This document shows, one piece after another, positions 23,816 through 36,480 of a DNA stretch of 64,000 nucleotides (the stretch's first letter is position 1; each line of letters opens with the position of its first letter). The notes beneath the pieces were generated by a model. That model did no database searches. It was not told the origin of the DNA and saw nothing but the letters and a program-made list of their open reading frames with translations. Location of the stretch: positions 62,001-126,000 of the forward strand of contig JAJAGP010001517.1 of NCBI GenBank assembly GCA_025084515.1. Direction: 5' to 3'. Source of the stretch: Ancistrus triradiatus. Its lineage: Eukaryota > Chordata > Actinopteri > Siluriformes > Loricariidae. Both the position numbers and the translations under genes were made by a program.

Positions 23816-24849
23816 TAAAGTCGTATCTTTCTTTAATGCTAAACATTAAACAAAAAAGATGTTGACTTTTAATGTATAACAAAAAAATTTTTTGATTTAT
23901 TTAAAATGATAAAGTTATAAAGTTCAAAGCAATCTGTGCATAAACGTATAATGCTCAAATATTTCAGCACTCACAAAGGGCAGGTCTGAGATCAGAAGTT
24001 CATGGTTGTGTGAGGCTAGCTAATGTGATATAACAATGCCTGGAGTACACAGACAAATCAGTGGCCTATTAATCTCAGTTCTTCTGCTGTAAAATATATG
24101 CAAACCCTGCTCCGCCACCACCCACTCCTCATTCACTGACACGGTGACAATGTTTAGATGTAGAGGCAGAAAAGAAATTGTTCAAACAGTAAATGCCATC
24201 ACACAACACAGACACCTTACTCTTTCATAATTAATAAGACAATGCTGACATGCCTCATGTTAAGAGCATTCCAATTAAAAATGGCATTCACTAGGAATTA
24301 CTGGTTAAAACCTTATAATACAGACCGAAAACGAAAACAAGTGAGAAGACACCAAAGCTGGCAAAGAAATATTGAACACATTCCTCTGTGTTCAACAAAT
24401 TCCCTGACTATGCCCTTACTCCTTAATATGTCTTGCCTAATTTATCATATATTATTATTAGCTTTATAGAACAGTGTGTTGTCACAGTACACAGTAATGG
24501 GCCAAATTTAGACCGAAAAAATATAATTGTCTTCAGTTGAGATGGTGGATAATAACTATAACAAGCTATAACTACACCCAGCTCTAATATTACTCAATGT
24601 ATCTGTGTGTTCCTGAAAGCTAATATCAGGGGCTAAAGACTATTCGCACCAAATTAAATGCAACAAAATATGAATGTGCAATTTTTTTCCCAAACCTTCA
24701 CTTCTTTCTGTACTCAATGAGCTTTATGTACATGTACAATGCCTGCACAACAATCCACAAGCTGTATTAATGCCAAATCAAAAGCATGGTGAAAAAGCCC
24801 AGAATGAACAAAACATCGAACATATTCTCAGCCAGGCGTCAGAGATCAG

Positions 24850-25016
24850 TAGTGGCTCAGTAGTTTAGGCTATAGACTACATACTGGGGGGTTGTTGAAA
24901 CACTGTCTCCACCAAGCAGCTAATGTTGTTACCCTCTACTCTCTACTTCTAGTTGAATGGTAATACAGCTCTAAAAAAGGACATCGGCTATGTATTGCTG
25001 TAAATCTGAATGTAAA
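24850..25016 (+). mobile_element. Highly decayed SINE-like remnant
   Basis: Faint order of head (ggctcagtagtttaggctat), middle (ccaccaagcagctaatgttg) and tail (gtattgctgtaaatctgaatg) reminiscent of family 1. Weak evidence. Confidence 0.35.
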
Positions 25017-25075
25017 GTTCACAGCACTACGGAACATCACTACAATGAAAATCAGTAAGTCATAAACCGAAACGA

Positions 25076-26009
25076 CAGTGGTGCATTAAAGCTTGTGAAC
25101 TCCTTTTTTGTTTTTAACAATTCTGCTTAATGTCAATGATCTGGACCTAAAACATCACCAGAACTTCACACAAGAGGTAAAAGTGGATAAAGATAATACA
25201 ATTTAACACTGAGAAGTAATTTAATGTAGTCATTTTTTTATCCAGGACAACTGACCAATATCTGTGAGTGGCCATATATGCAAGCACATAAACCTTTGCT
25301 TTCAGTATCTGGTGTGACCCCCATGTGCAGAAATAACTGCAATTAAACATTTAGCCTATTCCTGCACACAGAACAGCTTCAACTCTGGGATGTTGGTGGG
25401 TTTCCTGAACTGCTCGTCTCAGGTCCTTCCACAACATTTCTATTGGGTTATTGTCAGGACTTTTTTACATGGTTGTTCCAAAACATTAATATTTCTTTAA
25501 CCATTCTTTGGTAGTACTTGTATGCTTAGAGCATGGCCTTCCTGCATGACACATAGTCAATGACAGCAGCCCATACTGGCTCAGATGCATCAGAACATGC
25601 CTGTGTCATAATGGTACCACCACTGCCCCGGAATGCAGTGTTTTCCTTTCTCCATCCATAACGCTTATTATTTTAACCAAAAAGTTCCAGTTTGGTCTCA
25701 TTGGTCCATAAAACATTTTTCCATAAGCTTGTGATCTTTAGTGTACTGCAGACACAAAGCAAGACAGCCAGAATGTGAGAGAGGCCTTTAGTTGTTTAGA
25801 TGTATCCTGCTGTATGTGAGATTCACATACTTTCACATACTTTCCACTCACAGATATGTAACACTGGATCAATGTCCTTAATAAATAAATGACCAAGTAT
25901 ACTATGCTTGTCTCGTTTAATTGGGTGAAAATCTGATGATTGTTTGAGGCCATAATTATGCATAAATATAGAAAATTCTAAAGGGTTCAAAAACTTTCAA
26001 GCACTGCTG
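25076..26009 (-). mobile_element. Tc1-like element (family 1), internally deleted and decayed
   Basis: Left TIR cagtggtgcattaaagcttg and right end ctttcaagcactgctgg are both diverged. Inner blocks such as gaacagcttcaactctggga and ggatgttggtgggtttcct identify the transposase 3' part. The middle is shortened to leave about 930 bp. It is a fossil copy with no usable frame. Confidence 0.85.
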
Positions 26010-27086
26010 GTCACTCAGCACATGGAAGCTTTTCAGTACAGGAACATGAGCTTTCCACTGCACTTCTGATGCTGACAGATTGACCCTTTACTAGACACCT
26101 ATCATTTGCACTAAAGCATGTGTTTTATTGGTTTGGTGGAGTTTTTAATCACATCTAATAATGGGAAGAGTGTTCCACAACCTAAAATGGTATGTATTCA
26201 GTGTAAATAGAGTAAAAGATGTAGTCGTAAATAGTAAAGAGTGGTAAATAGGCTTTAAAACTGTGACGATAAGCCCATTATTTCTTGGATACACAACAGT
26301 CAGGACTAGTGTCATATTGTGGGGGATGTTTCACTTCTGAAGGCCATCATAAGGGATCAATCACTTTGATTTATTACCACTCGTCATTTAAAGGTATTAA
26401 ATATGGAAAGTCCTTCAATCAATATGACTTGTTATTATTTAGCTGCAAAGTATAGTGTGCATTACGACAGAGAAGTACTGCTTCCAAACTGCAACCTCTA
26501 AAGAGTTAATAATCGGAGGTATAGGGTGTCTCATAAACTGGTAAGCTACTTGGTGGGTAGAAGTAATGTAGACCTAAGATTCAGTGACCTTTGACTTCCA
26601 TGACTGGAGGTCACATCTGGCCATCACTCCACAGACATGCACAATCTCATACAACTACACACACACACACAAAATAAAAAGATCATGTTCTAAAATAATT
26701 TGTGAACATTAGCATTAAGATGCTCAGCAAGTCCAACCAAACCCAACAAAACATTTTAGTACTGAACTACTTCTCATCACTTCTGATTTTCCAACAACAG
26801 ACAGTATGCAGGACATATTCTAAGAAATCAACAGGGAAGTCAGAGCAAGAGACACACATTTGAGAACTGAATCTAATTTGGTTGCTAACTACAAAACAGC
26901 AGCCATTAGTGCTTTTGCCATATTCTCACATGGTGCTAGCCACAGCACCAGTAAACAAGCCCAAGTGAAGTACAGTCCCCATAAATTATTCAATGGCTGA
27001 GATGACAATTATGGCCATGAGCACAACCAACATTAATATTTTATGAGGGCTAACGCATATCTCCAAGTGGATCAGAAAGAAAGAAG

Positions 27087-27096
27087 GAGGGAGGGA

Positions 27097-27137
<41 letters not shown>
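27087..27137. repeat. (GA)n microsatellite
   Basis: Purine tract of about 50 bp, preceded by GGA-rich imperfect repeats. Confidence 0.93.
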
Positions 27138-27140
<3 letters not shown>

Positions 27141-28104
27141 GATCTCAATATTCGCTTTTCATATTCGTTCTTGAATTGATCTCTCTACTCTCTCATCCTG
27201 CTATTCTCAGCAATCTGGTTTTATCTCTCTTTTACTGGCAGTTTACTGCAGGATTGTGGAAGGGAGCAACTTAGAAATACATTGCTTTAGGCTATAAAAC
27301 CAGGGGCATTGAAGAGGTATGCTCTTGCATGAGTAAACAAACAAATAAATAAATATATAAACTATGAACAAACCAAAGAGTATTAATAGTGCCAACACTG
27401 CTGTGCCCAGATCAAGAAAGGGTCTTAGTTGTTATATCGTTTTTAAAATAGCATTTGTTGACTGTTGCTCATTTCTCTCTAAGATAATTGGAACATATCA
27501 CGTCAAAATGAATCATCTGCAAGATTGTGAACCACCGACTTGTATTATATAAATTATGATTATCCAGGTCATATTTACTACCGCACTTATTACGGAGTAA
27601 AATCTGTGTCCACAGAGTCTAAAAGCTAAAAGCAGAATATGAGTCCCAGTTTTTCAAGTAAATCAAGAAAGTTGTTGGTTGTAGAGAGTGAGGGAGAAAA
27701 AGAAAAATAACACTGTGGAGTATTCTTTTACATAAGCACCACTTCATATTCAGCACTGGTAATTGATCGTCCCAGTGTAGCAGCACAGACCTGTCAATCA
27801 AAATACAGAGACCCTGGAGATATGGAAATCAAGCCAACACACATTCACCTGAATTATACATATTATCATAATTAGATTTATGAGGTCATAGTTGCAGGAG
27901 AAGTACTACTGGAAGCAATCATACTTTTACACACCAAAATGCTTTGGTATCACGTACAACCACTCCTCTCCACACATGTGGAGAGAAAAGAAAAGAAAAG
28001 ACAGAAAACAATAACAGTTTAGTGAACTATTATTGTTATCGGTCCCTTATGCAATTGCAGAGTACAGTGAACAGTGGTATGTCATCAGGAATGTTCATTC
28101 ATTT

Positions 28105-28365
28105 ATTTCATACCTGCTTAATCCAATGCTGAGAGTCATGGTCTAATCGGTCTCGAGGGCACAACCCTAGACAGAGTGCCAATCCATCACAGGACACACA
28201 CTCACACACAGGTGCACTTCAGAGACATCTACTGACCTAATGCACGTCTTTAGAAACCCACACAGGCAGGGGAGAACATACAAACTCCACATAACCCGGC
28301 CAGAAATTGAGCCAGGGATCTCTGGAGCTGTGAGGAATCAGCACTAACCACCACATCACTGTTAC
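28105..28365 (-). repeat. Fish interspersed repeat (family 3)
   Basis: Minus-strand reading gives the familiar order ctcacagctccagagatccc, gtttgtatgttctcccc, tgtgtgggttt, gtgatggattggcactctgtc. This is seen in thousands of fish loci, usually with a tail of AATGAATG type. Related pieces are at 29285-29475 and 57720-57905, and possibly 45566-45602. I do not know its exact class. Confidence 0.65.
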
Positions 28366-29284
28366 TCATGAGGGATGTGACGCTTCATGATGAGCGGCAT
28401 ATAATTTGTTCCTCAGCATCCATGTTTCTCTATCACACGAATAAGACATGAGGCAACACTTCTTCTTCTACAAATAGAGATAATTTAGAGTGAACTTCAC
28501 TTTGAAAAATACAAATCTTGAACTATACAGTGTAAAATACTCAACCTTTGTGCAAACACTGTCCACTCACATGAAAAAGTGACCTCCAGGTACTTCTTTC
28601 ATCAAGAACAACAGATCTTCACCGAAAACAGCCAAGTAACAGAATCAAAGGAAAAGAAAACAGAAATAGAGAATGGTAGAGAAGGAAAGGAAAGGTCTCC
28701 TTTCGTGTCTGTTGTGGAGGGCTGAAGGAAAACAACTCAATAATTCATGAGAGAGAGATTGATTTCAGGGTCTAGCTCATGGGGTCACAAGGGGGCTGGT
28801 ATGGTGGGTTAGCAGGGGAGTCATTAGCCCCTGAAACACACACACAACCCCACAACCCCCACATACATAACTTAGGCTGCTTATAACAGTTAGCAGTGGA
28901 GGGTGGAGGGGGTGCTACACCTCAGAAGTTGGCAGGTTTACTATTATTGTTTTCCTTCCTACATGTGCTGGCTTTATCTGAGTGTTTTCTCCTACTGCTT
29001 GGAAGGTACAGACATACAAATGGCTACTCAGGAAGTATATATCCTCAATCTATTGCATTACAGATGAACAGTCATTAAAGGACCCAAATGAGGTTAGCAA
29101 AATTCTAATTGTTCATTTCTTTCTTCATATAAAACTGGTCCTATCAACATTTTTCTGCATATGCCAGCGTGTTTTTACAAACAACCTCTCCATCAAAGGA
29201 GAAACTACATCAGTCACCTAGCTTATAAGATACAGTATATGGTTACCAAGGCTAAGAACACGTGAGACCAACCACCAACTGAAT

Positions 29285-29475
29285 GACAGAGCAGTACCCC
29301 GCTTCAGAATGCTCCAGGTTGCATTCAGTGGTACATCCTGGACAGGGTGCCATTCCTACACAGAGCTCTGTAAAACGCACCACCAGACCTTCACATCGCA
29401 AGTGCCACCCACAGTTTGAACCCAGGCTCTCAGGAACTGTTTCCAGCAGGATGCTGTTCCCACCGAGCCATCAAA
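29285..29475 (-). repeat. Decayed fish interspersed repeat (family 3)
   Basis: Contains gtacatcctggacagggtgc, cattcctacacag and tttgaacccaggctctcagg in the same order as the copy at 28105, with much divergence. Confidence 0.5.
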
Positions 29476-30119
29476 GTCATGACTTGAAGATTGTTTGAGT
29501 GAAATACTGATGTCGCTGCCAAACTTCAGAAATAATTCATAGCTAGACACAGAGTGGCCTGACAATTCCTACTGACAGAACCCACTTTCACATCCTACCA
29601 CATCCTGTCATCCACACAGATAAATAAAAGGACAGAGTTACTGTTTCACTCAATGTGCTATACCGTCTTGCCAACAAGGACCTCACTCATGAACTGTCTT
29701 AATCATTTTGGCAGTGCTTTCATGCAAAAGTCAGGGGAAAGTGATGCCATTTGAGTTCTGTTAGCAGGCTATAGTAAAACTATTGTAAATGTACAGAGAA
29801 AGCTGTGAAATACATAAAGCATTCTCTCTACACTCGGTTTAGGCTTATTTACACATGCTAGTAGTCATTATGAAAAATAAATGCAACAGCTTTAACCTCC
29901 TTTGATAGTTCTTATTTGATTAGCATTAGCAGCTAACCTGCTCCTCTCACCTTTCATCTGCTTCAGGTTTAATGCCTCCATGTCTCCTTTCTTGACTTTC
30001 TACTTTCCTGATTTTTAAACTGAACAAGTGGCCCACTGCTGTCAGATTTCTCAGTCTAACTCTGCAAGCCTGGTTAATTAGTGACACTAGAGATTAGAGA
30101 GGATAATGGACATGAGAAA

Positions 30120-30330
30120 AGCTGCTTACTATCCCGTGGAATCCTGGGAAAGACTTAAATTATCCCAGAGATGCCATCACCTTTTTCATTCGTGGTTTAA
30201 TTACCACGGATGTGCCGAATTTGAAATTGGTGTTAATAGACACAGGATATTAACACCATGGCCTGTTGTCACTTTTTGACAAGGTTCCATAAAGAAACAC
30301 TTTCCAAATGTGAGGGCAGAACGGGTTTAA
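30120..30330. promoter_or_regulatory. Candidate conserved non-coding element with two palindromes
   Basis: Repeat-free block inside the large intron with two perfect inverted repeats: cgtggtttaattaccacg (30191-30208, core TTAATT) and ggtgttaat ... attaacacc (30229-30237 and 30249-30257). TAAT cores are typical homeodomain targets. A regulatory role is inference only. Confidence 0.35.
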
Positions 30331-31266
30331 TTGGAGAGGACAGGAAACAAATGTTTTTGGGAGTTTGTGCGACTGTAAAGTATATACAAATTTCATAGAT
30401 GTTGCTATAGATCAGACATGGTTATGACTAGCAGATGCAGTAAACAGTAAAACAGAAAAAAACCCAATGGGAATGAAACTCATCACTGGCATACCATCGT
30501 TCTGCACAAACATTGAAAAATAAACAGTAAGTTCCAGCCTAGCAGTGCAGAGACAAAGTCATGCTGTGCCCCATCAAAAAAGCCAAACAGTAAGCAGGAC
30601 TACAGGCAGAGACATCAGTTATTGCTCCATTTACCTGGCTCAACTACAGCCATAATTGATCTTTAGCTTAACTGATCTTAGCCTACATACACAGACAAAA
30701 TATTAACCCCACAAGCCTAGGACAAGTCCATGTATAAACCTGTACCAAATAGCCTTTTCAGCCCTGGTTTTCTCTGCAACGTTTTATTACACAATAAGGC
30801 ACTTTATTTTGGTCTTTCGTTCGCTCTCCATGCAATTTGTTCTCGTTATAAATAGCTGAGAGCAAAGACTCTCTCTTCAGGGTCCTTTATTATTTACAAT
30901 ATTTACTTCAGGGGAAGTCGTTGCTTGTGTCATATTTATCTTGCTGAAAAATGGACCCAGACATGTGTTTCATCTCCCCCACATGAACCTAATCTCACAA
31001 CAACAGCCAATATGCCCCACTACTGATTCAGCTTCTGAAGTGTGAAATGTAAGGGGTGCAAATACTGTGTATTTCATGCTTTAGTAATCAGATATAAAAC
31101 AATTTTTATACTAGTTTTTAGTACTGGGATTCAGTATGTACATTTGTAATGTAGACCTACTAACCCAGAAAAGACAGAGCACTTGGGTCCATCCAGCTGG
31201 GAGGAAGATGGGGGCAGGAGGGGAGCGTGGGATTTTAGGAGGACCAGCGATCCACGCTCTGAATCT

Positions 31267-31287
31267 GTGTGTGTGTGTGTGTGTGTA
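31267..31287. repeat. (GT)n microsatellite
   Basis: Short pure dinucleotide run. Confidence 0.88.
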
Positions 31288-32082
31288 GCCTGAAGCCTTC
31301 TACATCTGCATCCAGCCCAGTACGGGAATACATGTAGCTAGCAGCCAAGCTTTCACACGCTGACATCACTCTGCCTGTTCTCTGCTCTGTGTTCCTCATG
31401 AGATTCAGAACGATAGCAAGATAAGAACAGGTACAGTATGAAACAAAGCTTCACACTGGCCTTGGACCTACTGAACTTGTGTATCACACAGCACTTGTGC
31501 CACAAAAACTAAGGTAAAGAAGGTGTCATTTGATGCCAACTGAAACAGACTGAATGTGCTAGGAGTGCCAATCAAGGTCAGTTCTGACCTCAAGGGCCTA
31601 GGGTCATGACCTTTAAGTGAGTCTAGAACAATAATCAGTGGGACAGCAAACAGATGCCTTTAATTAGCTTTCTGAGCTTTGTCAGCTCTGTCTCTTAAAT
31701 TTGCCTCTTGACTACAGCACTCAAATCACAAGATCTAAACTTAAGAGTTTTTCTCTTTCTACTGGTCTTTCTCTCTGCGCCTGTGGGCAATGTAGGGTGA
31801 TCGATGGTGCCATGTGTCTCTTGCCAGCAGCACAGCCATCACTGACCCCAGGGGCAGACAGAGTTGCCATCAATATTACTAAGACCGGTAGCGACTCCTG
31901 GTCTCCAAGTCTAGCCTAGAGGACCTTATCATAACAGTCAGCAGTCGCCTGTAGTCTCCTGTAGAAGTTCTGACCATGATGATGTTATTGGAAAAAACAG
32001 CACCGTGAAGGATAACTAGACCAGAACGTGGATTGCTCATAATGACTTTTGATGGAAAGCACCACCTGATTATAGCTAATTA

Positions 32083-32553
32083 CCGTATTTTTCGGACCAT
32101 AAGGCGCACTTAAAATCCTTTAACTTTCTCAAAAATCGACAGTGCGCCTTAAAATGCGGTGCGTCTAATGTATGAATTAATTCTGGTTGTGCTTTCTGAC
32201 CTAGAACCGATTGTAGATGGTACACGGCGCTCATAAATCTGTCAGAATGTTTTAGACCGGCCTTGGTAAGTTACGAAGCTTAAGGCAAACGTAGTGCGCA
32301 GCATAGCGGAGTAATACGGTATGTGCTTCAGCATTAGGGTACGTGCATTCATTCATTCATTTTCGAAGTGGATTTCAAACACAACGCTATCAGTCACGCA
32401 GTACAACATGGACATAGAGCAGCTGCGAGAGAATTCAACATTAACAAATCAATGGTACGGAAGTGGAGGAAGCAAGAAGACGCCCTGCGCCAGGTGAAGA
32501 CCAAACTGAGAGTTTTGTTTTATTTCATGCGCCTTGTAGTCCGAAAAATACAG
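32083..32553 (+). mobile_element. Pogo-like non-autonomous DNA element, copy 3 (internally deleted)
   Basis: TA-flanked, with left TIR ccgtatttttcggaccataa and right end tagtccgaaaaatacag. It is about 470 bp, with roughly 100 bp missing near the right end compared with the other copies. The helix-turn-helix piece reads FKHNAISHAVQHGHRAAARE, then FNINKSMVRKWRKQEDALRQ (about 32370-32500), open in one frame. Confidence 0.9.
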
Positions 32554-33736
32554 TAGCAAAAATCCCATGGCATGTAGTGGATGTACTGTCTCGAGACTTT
32601 ATAAACGTATACCATATCCACACACCATATGTGAGACTGCTAAAAACTTATGCTATATTAGACACAGTATGAGTGATTTGGTAGTGCCATTGCTTAGAAG
32701 AAGTCTCAGGCAGAATGGCTTCAGCACCTCGATATCAGTTCATGTCTATTTCAGGTCCATCTTTTATTTAGTCAAAACATCCCAGCGTCATGAAAAATTC
32801 ATCCAGGCATGCTTTCTGCTAATACTGCTGTGTCCCTTTGCATTCTGGCATGATTAAATATTTCTCAGAACAAATGGACTTGTTTCACCTGTTTTGGGCG
32901 CTCCTCTGCCTTCCACCTTCGTGTGTAATTTGAAGGGGGAAGCGTCTGATTCTGATCAGTGGCTTCAGATATTGTACAGCTGCTATATTCCCTGAGCCTT
33001 TTTTACAGAGCAAAATTTCAAAGCAAGCAAACCAATTGCTTGCATAAAGATCACTTGTGAATGTAAAGGGGATAGAAATAACTCAAATACATGAGCAACT
33101 GTTGTATAAAATGTGATACGTACAAATGTTAAGCAGTCATTTACTAAAAAAATCTGAGTGTATATGAACGGATACAGAGAAAGCTGTAACTCTTGTCTCA
33201 TTAATTTCAATAGGGGCAAATGTGACAGTCTCCAGGGCTCATAACGTCTGAGTCTGGGGTTGTGCAGGATTCTTGAGCTCAGTGGAGGGGCTAATTGTCA
33301 GGCGCACAGTGAATGGAACTCCCCACCACTTTCACACACAGCATAAGCAAAGTCTGGCTATGCTCTCTGGCACAGAAAATGACTAATGGAGCTGTCAGGG
33401 GCGAGTGTGAGGGACCGGTCAGGTAGAGACGATGCCATTACTCACACAATGACATAACCTGCAGTTAGACTTCATTAAAGCAGTACAGGGGAGCAAGCAC
33501 TGATTGGGTAAAAGTGTCATTGTGACACTAAACAGAAAGCAGGATAGAAATATAGGGAAATGGGATATGGAATGTAAAGGTGGGTAGTAAATCCATGTTG
33601 ATCAAAAATCGAGCTGATTAGGCCATGAGTATCAGGGTTATGTCCTAATGATAATAGCTGACACCACCAGACCCAGTAGTGGGTTCTGTACATCACATAA
33701 TAAAGCAAGAATAGTGTGTGCTTTGTTGCTTAAAGT

Positions 33737-33985
33737 TCATTGTTTTAACCTGGTCATGGTCGTATGGTCGTGGAGGGAACTAGAGCATATTTGGAGTTCA
33801 TTAGGCATAGGCGGAAGTCTAACCTGAACATGGTGCCAGTCCATCCCATGGGTCAACAGGGGTTGCTGATGCAGCGCTGGGTGATAATTCAGACACGACC
33901 TGCGTGAAGCCTGACTCATTCCGAGGATTCGAACCTCCACGAGTGTGAGGGAGCGATTTGTCACTACAGTACCCAGGCACATGAG
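33737..33985 (-). mobile_element. SINE-like repeat (family 2)
   Basis: Minus-strand head gcctgggtactgtagtgaca with a B-box match ggttcgaatcc, then body gctgcatcagcaaccc and gggatggactggcacc. It shares body text with 21495-21715. Confidence 0.65.
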
Positions 33986-34441
33986 GTCATTGATACTTTA
34001 TTGAAATTCCAGAATAGTAACATAATTCAATGAGAGAATCAACAAATGTCAAATTGTCCTTCTTATAACATAGAGTAAAGAATTGGATAATGTTTCATGG
34101 TGCATTGGGGTTGGGCTTTAGCCTAATAAGAGTTTCTTACTTTTCCATTTTTTGCTCCATCGTTCTCTTTCTTGCACCAAAGGACCACAAAATAAATGTG
34201 GTACTGCTAAGGATTTTCAAACAGCCAATTTAACCATGTCAATAAGCAAGTCAAAAACAGACTACATTTTTACAGAACCAGCCACACAATTCACTCATCT
34301 CATTTAAAAGACATTACTATTTACAGTAATGCAGCTACCAGAGTATATTTGCCCACTGGACTATCTAATCACTCCATTTGGCTGTGGTGCAACCGAACAG
34401 CTCCATTAATTTAAAAAAAGAGTTTGTAAATGATTAACATA

Positions 34442-35897
34442 CAGTGGGGCAAAAAAGTATTTAGTCAGCCACTGATTGTGCAAGTTCTCTGACTTAGACA
34501 AATGAGAGAGGTCTGTGATTTTCATCATAGGTACACTTCAACTATGAGAGACAAAATGAGAAAAAACATCCAGGAAATCACATTGTAGAATTTTTAAAGA
34601 ATTGAATTGTAAATTATGGTGGAAAACAAGTATTTGGTCAATAAATTTGGTTCAACTCAATACTCAATACAGGGGTCAAACGTTTCCTGTAAGTCTTCAC
34701 CAGGTTGGCACACACTGTAGCTGGTGTTTTGGCCCATTCCTCCATGCAGAAGCTCCTCTAGAGCAGTGATGTTTTTGGGGAAACATGGACGTTAAACTCC
34801 CTCCACACATTTTCTATGAGGCTGAGGTCTGGGGACTGGCTAGCCCACTCCAGGACCTTGAAATGCTTTTTACGAAGCCACTCCTTCGTTGGCCGCTCAG
34901 CGGTGTATTTGGGATCATTGTCATGCTGGAAGACCCAGCCACGTTCCATCTTCAATGCTCTCACTGATGGAAGGAGGTTTTGGCTTAAAATCTCACGATA
35001 CATGGCCCCGTTCATTCTTCCCTTAACACGGATCAGTCGTCCTGTCCCCTCTGCAGAAAAATAGCCCCAATGCATGATGTTTCCACCCTCATGCTTCACA
35101 GTAGGTATGGTGTTCTTGGGATGCAGCTCAGCATTCTTCTTCCTCCAAAGACGGCAAGTTGAATTTTTACCAAAAAGTTCTATTTTAGTTTCATCTGACC
35201 ATATGATATTCTCCCAATCCTCTTCTGGATCATCCATATGCTCTCTGGCAAACTTCAGACGGGCCTGGACATGTAGGTCATTCATCAGGTCCCTCTGTGT
35301 AGTTTCTGGGATTTTTGCTCACCGTTCTCATGATCATTTTGACCCCACGAGATGAGATCTTGCGTGGAGCCCCAGATCAAGGGAGATTATCAATGGTCTT
35401 GTATGTCTTACATTTGCTCCCACAGTTGATTTATTCACACCAACCTGCTTGCCTATTGTATATTCACTCTTCCCAGCCTGCTGCAGGTCTACAATTTTCG
35501 TCCTGGTGTCCTTCGACAGCTCTTTGGTTTTGGCCATGGTTGAGTTTTGAGTCTGACTGTTTGAGGCTGTGGACAGGTGTCTTTTATACAGATAACGAGT
35601 CAAAAAGGTGCCATTAATACAGGTAATGAGTGGAGGACGAAAAGCTTCTTAAGAAGAAGTTACAGGTCTGTGAGAGCCAGAAATCTTGCTTGTTTGTCGG
35701 TGACCAAATACTTATTTTCCACCATGATTTAAAAATAAAATTTAAAAATCCTACAATGTGATTTCCTGGATTTTTTTTCTCATTTTGTCTCTCATAGTTG
35801 AAGTGTACCTATGATGAAAATTACAGACCTCTCTCATCTTCCTAAGTAGGAGAACTTGCACAATCAGTGACTGACTAAATACGTTTTTGCCCCACTG
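34442..35897 (-). mobile_element. Tc1-like element (family 2), near full length
   Basis: The ends cagtggggcaaaaaagtatt and its complement (tttttgccccactg) are each bordered by TA (34440-34441 and 35898-35899). The length is 1,456 bp. This family differs from family 1 in both TIR and transposase. A second, truncated copy is at 46632-47531. Relative to that copy this one lacks about 110 bp inside the coding region. Confidence 0.94.
34758..35603 (-). pseudogene. Tc1 transposase pseudogene (family 2)
   Basis: The N-terminal piece (35334-35603) contains TKELSKDTRTKIVDLQQAGK, then SEYTIGKQVGVNKSTV, a helix-turn-helix. The catalytic piece (34758-35285) contains WSDETKIELFG (first Asp), FQHDNDPKYT (second Asp) and SPDLSLIENVWREF (third acidic residue, Glu), the complete DDE layout. 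The two are in different frames, and about 37 residues between MNDL and HVQARLKF are missing. The C-terminus after about VWREF is altered. Non-functional, but the least damaged catalytic domain in the window. Confidence 0.9.
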
Positions 35898-36299
35898 TAT
35901 ATGCCAATATAGGTAGATCACAAAATAAAATAACTTTGAACATAAAAACATGGGACTTGATCGACTGAGTAATATTAATTTATGGAAGACAGTCAGATTT
36001 TTCTCAATGAAAGAATGTTCAGCTCAATTGACAGAATTCACCAGAGCCATGTTGTGGTTAATTATATGAGCACAGCTCTTATATAACTACAGACACTGGT
36101 GAGAAGAAACTGATAGGTGAGAGTTAAAACGCAAGCCAACCAATTACGTCATGTACAAATGTAGAGGAAAAGAAAATCAAAGAATCCAAAAAAATAATAG
36201 TATGCCTGAAGGTAGTCACAGCTGCAAAGTATACCACTGGCACAGATAAACACTCTTCCTGCATCATCTATTGACACAGTGTCACCTGTACTGCTTTCA

Positions 36300-36480
36300 T
36301 GCCAACAGACAGTATGTGGGCGCCTCTCTTGCTGAGACCAGAGGATGCCAAGCAGGCGGGTGCCAGAGGACATGTTACTGCCCCCGTTGTGTTTGTCAAA
36401 CAAATTAAACGCGTTGGAGATTCTTCACCTGCCTTTCACGCTGCAACCGCATATGGTTCCCCCATTCAAACTAAGAAAAT
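36300..36480. promoter_or_regulatory. Candidate conserved non-coding element
   Basis: Repeat-free block containing tgtttgtcaaaca (36390-36402), an inverted repeat of forkhead-like half sites, followed by aattaaacgcg. Function is inferred from texture only. Confidence 0.25.

Noticed and set aside
34785..35355. ORFs on the plus strand opposite the family 2 transposase
   Set aside because: They are antisense shadows of the transposase remnant.
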